Positions 61,912-64,000 of a stretch of 64,000 nt of DNA are shown here, one piece after another. Under the pieces are notes generated by a model. That model was not told the DNA's origin and did not search any database. It worked only from the letters and a program-made list of their open reading frames with translations. Source of the DNA: Pollutiaquabacter sp046052345 (GTDB taxonomy: Bacteria; Bacteroidota; Bacteroidia; AKYH767-A; 2013-40CM-41-45); assembly GCA_046052345.1 (NCBI GenBank), contig JBJOMN010000010.1, positions 77,650 to 141,649 on the forward strand, written 5' to 3'. Positions within the stretch are counted from its first letter, which is position 1. Each line of letters starts with the position of its first letter. The position numbers were made by a program, and so were the translations under genes.

Positions 61912-63365
61912 GTATCCTCCGAAAGCCTTGGTGCAAGGCGCTGGTCCTTCCTGCGCTATTCTGTCTGCAGGCAGTCTTTCAACCGGCTGCATCGCAATCG
62001 CTTTCCCCTTCCGATACCGCTGATGTCCGCTTTCTCAACGGCAGGAAATTCTTCATCTACGAAGTGAAGAAGGGGGAAACCCTTTTCTCCATTTCGCGGA
62101 AATTCGAAATCCCGGAAGATGAACTTACCGAGATCAATCCTGAAATATCCAAAGGACTCAAGCCGCGGATGGACCTTTGGGTGCCTGCATATTCTTGGAA
62201 GAACCTTCCACGCGGTTCCAAAGATGAACAGGCTAAGCCTGAAGGTCGCCCCCGCGAGACGCGTAATTCCGTTCACATCGCACTCATAAGCGATCTTTCA
62301 CTGGCAAAAGTCTATTCGGTCGAACCGGATCCTGCCGACTCGTCCGTCTATGAACGCATCGACAAGTCCATCAGGAGCAACCTCGAATTCGTGGAGGGTG
62401 CGCGTACGGCGATGGAACGGTTCCACCGTTCGAATCCTTCTGTCAAGCTCCGCACCTCGGTGATCGATTCGGAAAGCGACACTGTTCATCTTGCCAGACT
62501 TCTTTCCAAATACGATTTCCGGAAAGCCGATATCTGGATCACTAACGAAACAGGTCCCACACTTTCGTACCTGAGCAGGTTGTCGGAACGTAACGGCGTG
62601 TTGCTCGTTTCCTGCGGAATAAACACCTACGAAAGGATCGAAAAGAACCCGGATGCGGTTTCCCTGTTGCCCTCGTCCCTTTTGCAATGCCGTCGCATGG
62701 GCGCTTGGGCGGCCGGGCATTTCAAAAGCGCCTGTGCGGTGTTTGTGAAGACCTCGAATCCCAAGGAGACGGAACGCATGAATGCCATGAAGGAAGGCTG
62801 GCTTTCCGTTTCTTCTGCCGGACCGGTGCGCATCGCTGATTATTCCAAAGGATTCGGAAAGGCGGTCGTCGACAGTCTCCGGACCTCCAGGAAAAACGTC
62901 GTCTTCGTCTCGTCCTCCAACGAAGACATGATCACCGGACTTCTGCTGGCGATGAAGGAACGCAAATCCACCACCGAATTCTCGGTCGTAGGACTGCCTA
63001 CCTGGTACGCTTTCGAGACGCTGGATCCCGGACTGATGCAGGCTTGCGATGTATTTTATTTCAATTCCGGAAGTATCGAATTCCGGCCTGACCATGCTGT
63101 AGAATTCCGGCAGCTTTTCCGGGACACTTATAACACTGAACCCGGCGAGACCGCTTATATCGGATATGATGCGGCTGGCATGATCCTGGAGTTGCGGAAG
63201 AAGTACGGGGCGGACGTATTCCGCAAGGAGCTTCCCTCCGGGCCGTATGAAGGCATCTATTCGGAGTACCGCTTCAGACGGCCTGAGAAAGACGGCAGTT
63301 GCGAAAACCATAATATCAGCGTCTGGAATTTCAAGGATGTAATTCCACATCGCGTAGATGACTAA
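61908..63365 (+). CDS. Exported LysM protein with periplasmic-binding-protein-like domain
   Basis: Exported protein of 485 residues. A signal peptide (cleavage near AASQ) precedes one LysM domain (about 45-90: FIYEVKKGETLFSISRKFEIPEDELTEINP), which binds peptidoglycan. Residues about 120-470 resemble a type I periplasmic-binding (amino-acid/ABC substrate) fold: VHIALISDLSLAKV, FVEGARTAMERFHRSNP, GINTYERIEKNP, ENVVFV-like strand NVVFVSSSNEDMI and DTYNTEPGETAYIGYDAAGMIL. This pairing is known in Bacteroidota but its function is not. The ATG overlaps the guaA stop (ATGA); ATG 61902 is an alternative. hemF overlaps its end. Confidence 0.8.
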   Translation: MSILRKPWCKALVLPALFCLQAVFQPAASQSLSPSDTADVRFLNGRKFFIYEVKKGETLFSISRKFEIPEDELTEINPEISKGLKPRMDLWVPAYSWKNLPRGSKDEQAKPEGRPRETRNSVHIALISDLSLAKVYSVEPDPADSSVYERIDKSIRSNLEFVEGARTAMERFHRSNPSVKLRTSVIDSESDTVHLARLLSKYDFRKADIWITNETGPTLSYLSRLSERNGVLLVSCGINTYERIEKNPDAVSLLPSSLLQCRRMGAWAAGHFKSACAVFVKTSNPKETERMNAMKEGWLSVSSAGPVRIADYSKGFGKAVVDSLRTSRKNVVFVSSSNEDMITGLLLAMKERKSTTEFSVVGLPTWYAFETLDPGLMQACDVFYFNSGSIEFRPDHAVEFRQLFRDTYNTEPGETAYIGYDAAGMILELRKKYGADVFRKELPSGPYEGIYSEYRFRRPEKDGSCENHNISVWNFKDVIPHRVDD

Positions 63366-64000
63366 CAACCCGATGAAGGAGCTTAAGGAACGAAGGGAGG
63401 AAGTGGCGGCTTGGCTGCGCACGTTGCAGGAAGGAATCTGTACCGACCTGGAAAATGCGGATGGATCCGGAAGGTTTGCGGAGGATCGATGGGAGCGTCC
63501 CGGTGGAGGCGGAGGGCATACACGGATTCTGGCAGGAGGGAAGGTGATCGAAAAAGGAGGAGTCAATTTTTCAGCGGTTTACGGAGTTCCTCCGGATTCG
63601 ATTGTCAGACAATCGGGGGCGGACCCTGATAAGGCCCGCGAATTCTTCGCCAGCGGTGTTTCTATCGTGATGCATCCTCAAAGTCCGATGGTGCCGATCA
63701 TCCACATGAACGTCCGCTATTTCGATCTTGGCGAAGCGACGTGGTGGGTCGGAGGTGGCATCGACCTGACACCGCATTATGTAGTACCGGAAGATGCGTC
63801 ATTCTTCCATCAAAAATTAAAGGAGGTCTGCGACCGGTCTGACAGTTCCTTTTATCCGGAATTCAAACGATGGGCGGATGATTACTTTTTCATTACTCAC
63901 CGCAACGAAACAAGGGGTGTCGGCGGCATATTTTTCGATTACCTGAAAGACGGCAATGGAATAGGATTCGCTGACCGTTTCAGACTGATCCGGGATGTCG
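63358..64000 (+). CDS. hemF: Oxygen-dependent coproporphyrinogen III oxidase, N-terminal part (runs off the window)
   Basis: Haem pathway enzyme that oxidatively decarboxylates coproporphyrinogen III. About 214 of some 300 residues are visible: RPGGGGGHTRILAGGKVIEKGGVNFSAVYG, then MHPQSPMVPIIHMNVRYFD, WWVGGGIDLTPHYV, the substrate-site histidines, and HRNETRGVGGIFFDYL. The start at 63358 (MTNNPMKELKE) overlaps the LysM gene by 8 bp; ATG 63373 is also possible. The oxygen-dependent form implies at least partly aerobic life. Confidence 0.95.
   Translation, partial: MTNNPMKELKERREEVAAWLRTLQEGICTDLENADGSGRFAEDRWERPGGGGGHTRILAGGKVIEKGGVNFSAVYGVPPDSIVRQSGADPDKAREFFASGVSIVMHPQSPMVPIIHMNVRYFDLGEATWWVGGGIDLTPHYVVPEDASFFHQKLKEVCDRSDSSFYPEFKRWADDYFFITHRNETRGVGGIFFDYLKDGNGIGFADRFRLIRDV

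Overview
The window looks like chromosome from a member of the Bacteroidota. Four things point there: SusC/SusD-type receptors, proteins with type IX secretion (T9SS) C-terminal sorting domains, the rpmG-DUF4295-ftsY-rimO gene order, and promoter-like elements of the form TAnnTTTG. Base composition is moderate (about half G+C by eye). Genes are densely packed with many 1-4 bp start/stop overlaps. Most of the window is core and envelope biology. I saw no transposase, prophage, CRISPR array, tRNA or rRNA.

Layout. 0-7 kb: the start of lgt (cut by the edge), mtaB, a lipoprotein oligopeptide-binding protein, a dihydroorotase homologue that has lost most metal ligands, and a BatA-like membrane protein. 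7-11.4 kb: secreted Xaa-Pro aminopeptidase, ribosomal protein L33, DUF4295, FtsY and RimO. 11.4-17 kb: a T9SS-sorted protein, LolA-like and LolD-like genes, a DUF5916 outer-membrane protein and a DinB-fold protein. 17-22 kb: sucC, an agmatinase-family enzyme, a fatty acid hydroxylase, a stand-alone biotin carboxylase and DUF4294. 22-26.4 kb: a minus-strand operon of Gfo/Idh oxidoreductase, lipoprotein, polyprenyl-phosphate sugar transferase and 3-hydroxybutyryl-CoA dehydrogenase. 26.5-33 kb: pcm and an orphan SusC/SusD/lipoprotein uptake locus. 33-36.6 kb: smpB, an NRAMP transporter fused to a universal-stress domain, and pyrD.

36.6-48.4 kb is a phosphate-acquisition locus, all on the minus strand. 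It holds two overlapping response-regulator genes, a T9SS-sorted beta-helix protein, a TonB-dependent receptor, an OprP-like porin, pstS-pstC-pstA-pstB and phoU. Three of its intergenic regions carry the same 11-bp-period direct repeat (GTTA-type), a plausible PhoB-like operator. PstC carries a periplasmic insert resembling part of PstS.

48.4-51 kb: mltG and a phosphohexomutase. 51.0-51.95 kb is the only long stretch without a convincing gene. It contains two 55-bp near-identical elements (53/55), each followed by perfect hairpins and an intrinsic terminator: a candidate pair of small RNAs. 52-55 kb: a vitamin B12 uptake unit (cobalamin riboswitch with terminator-like platform, BtuB-like receptor, DUF6580 membrane protein). 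55-58.5 kb: a large repeat-rich secreted protein ending in a dockerin-like module. 58.7-64 kb: bshC (bacillithiol synthesis), guaA, a LysM/periplasmic-binding-fold protein and hemF (cut by the right edge).

Functions come from reading motifs and recalling families; no database search was run.
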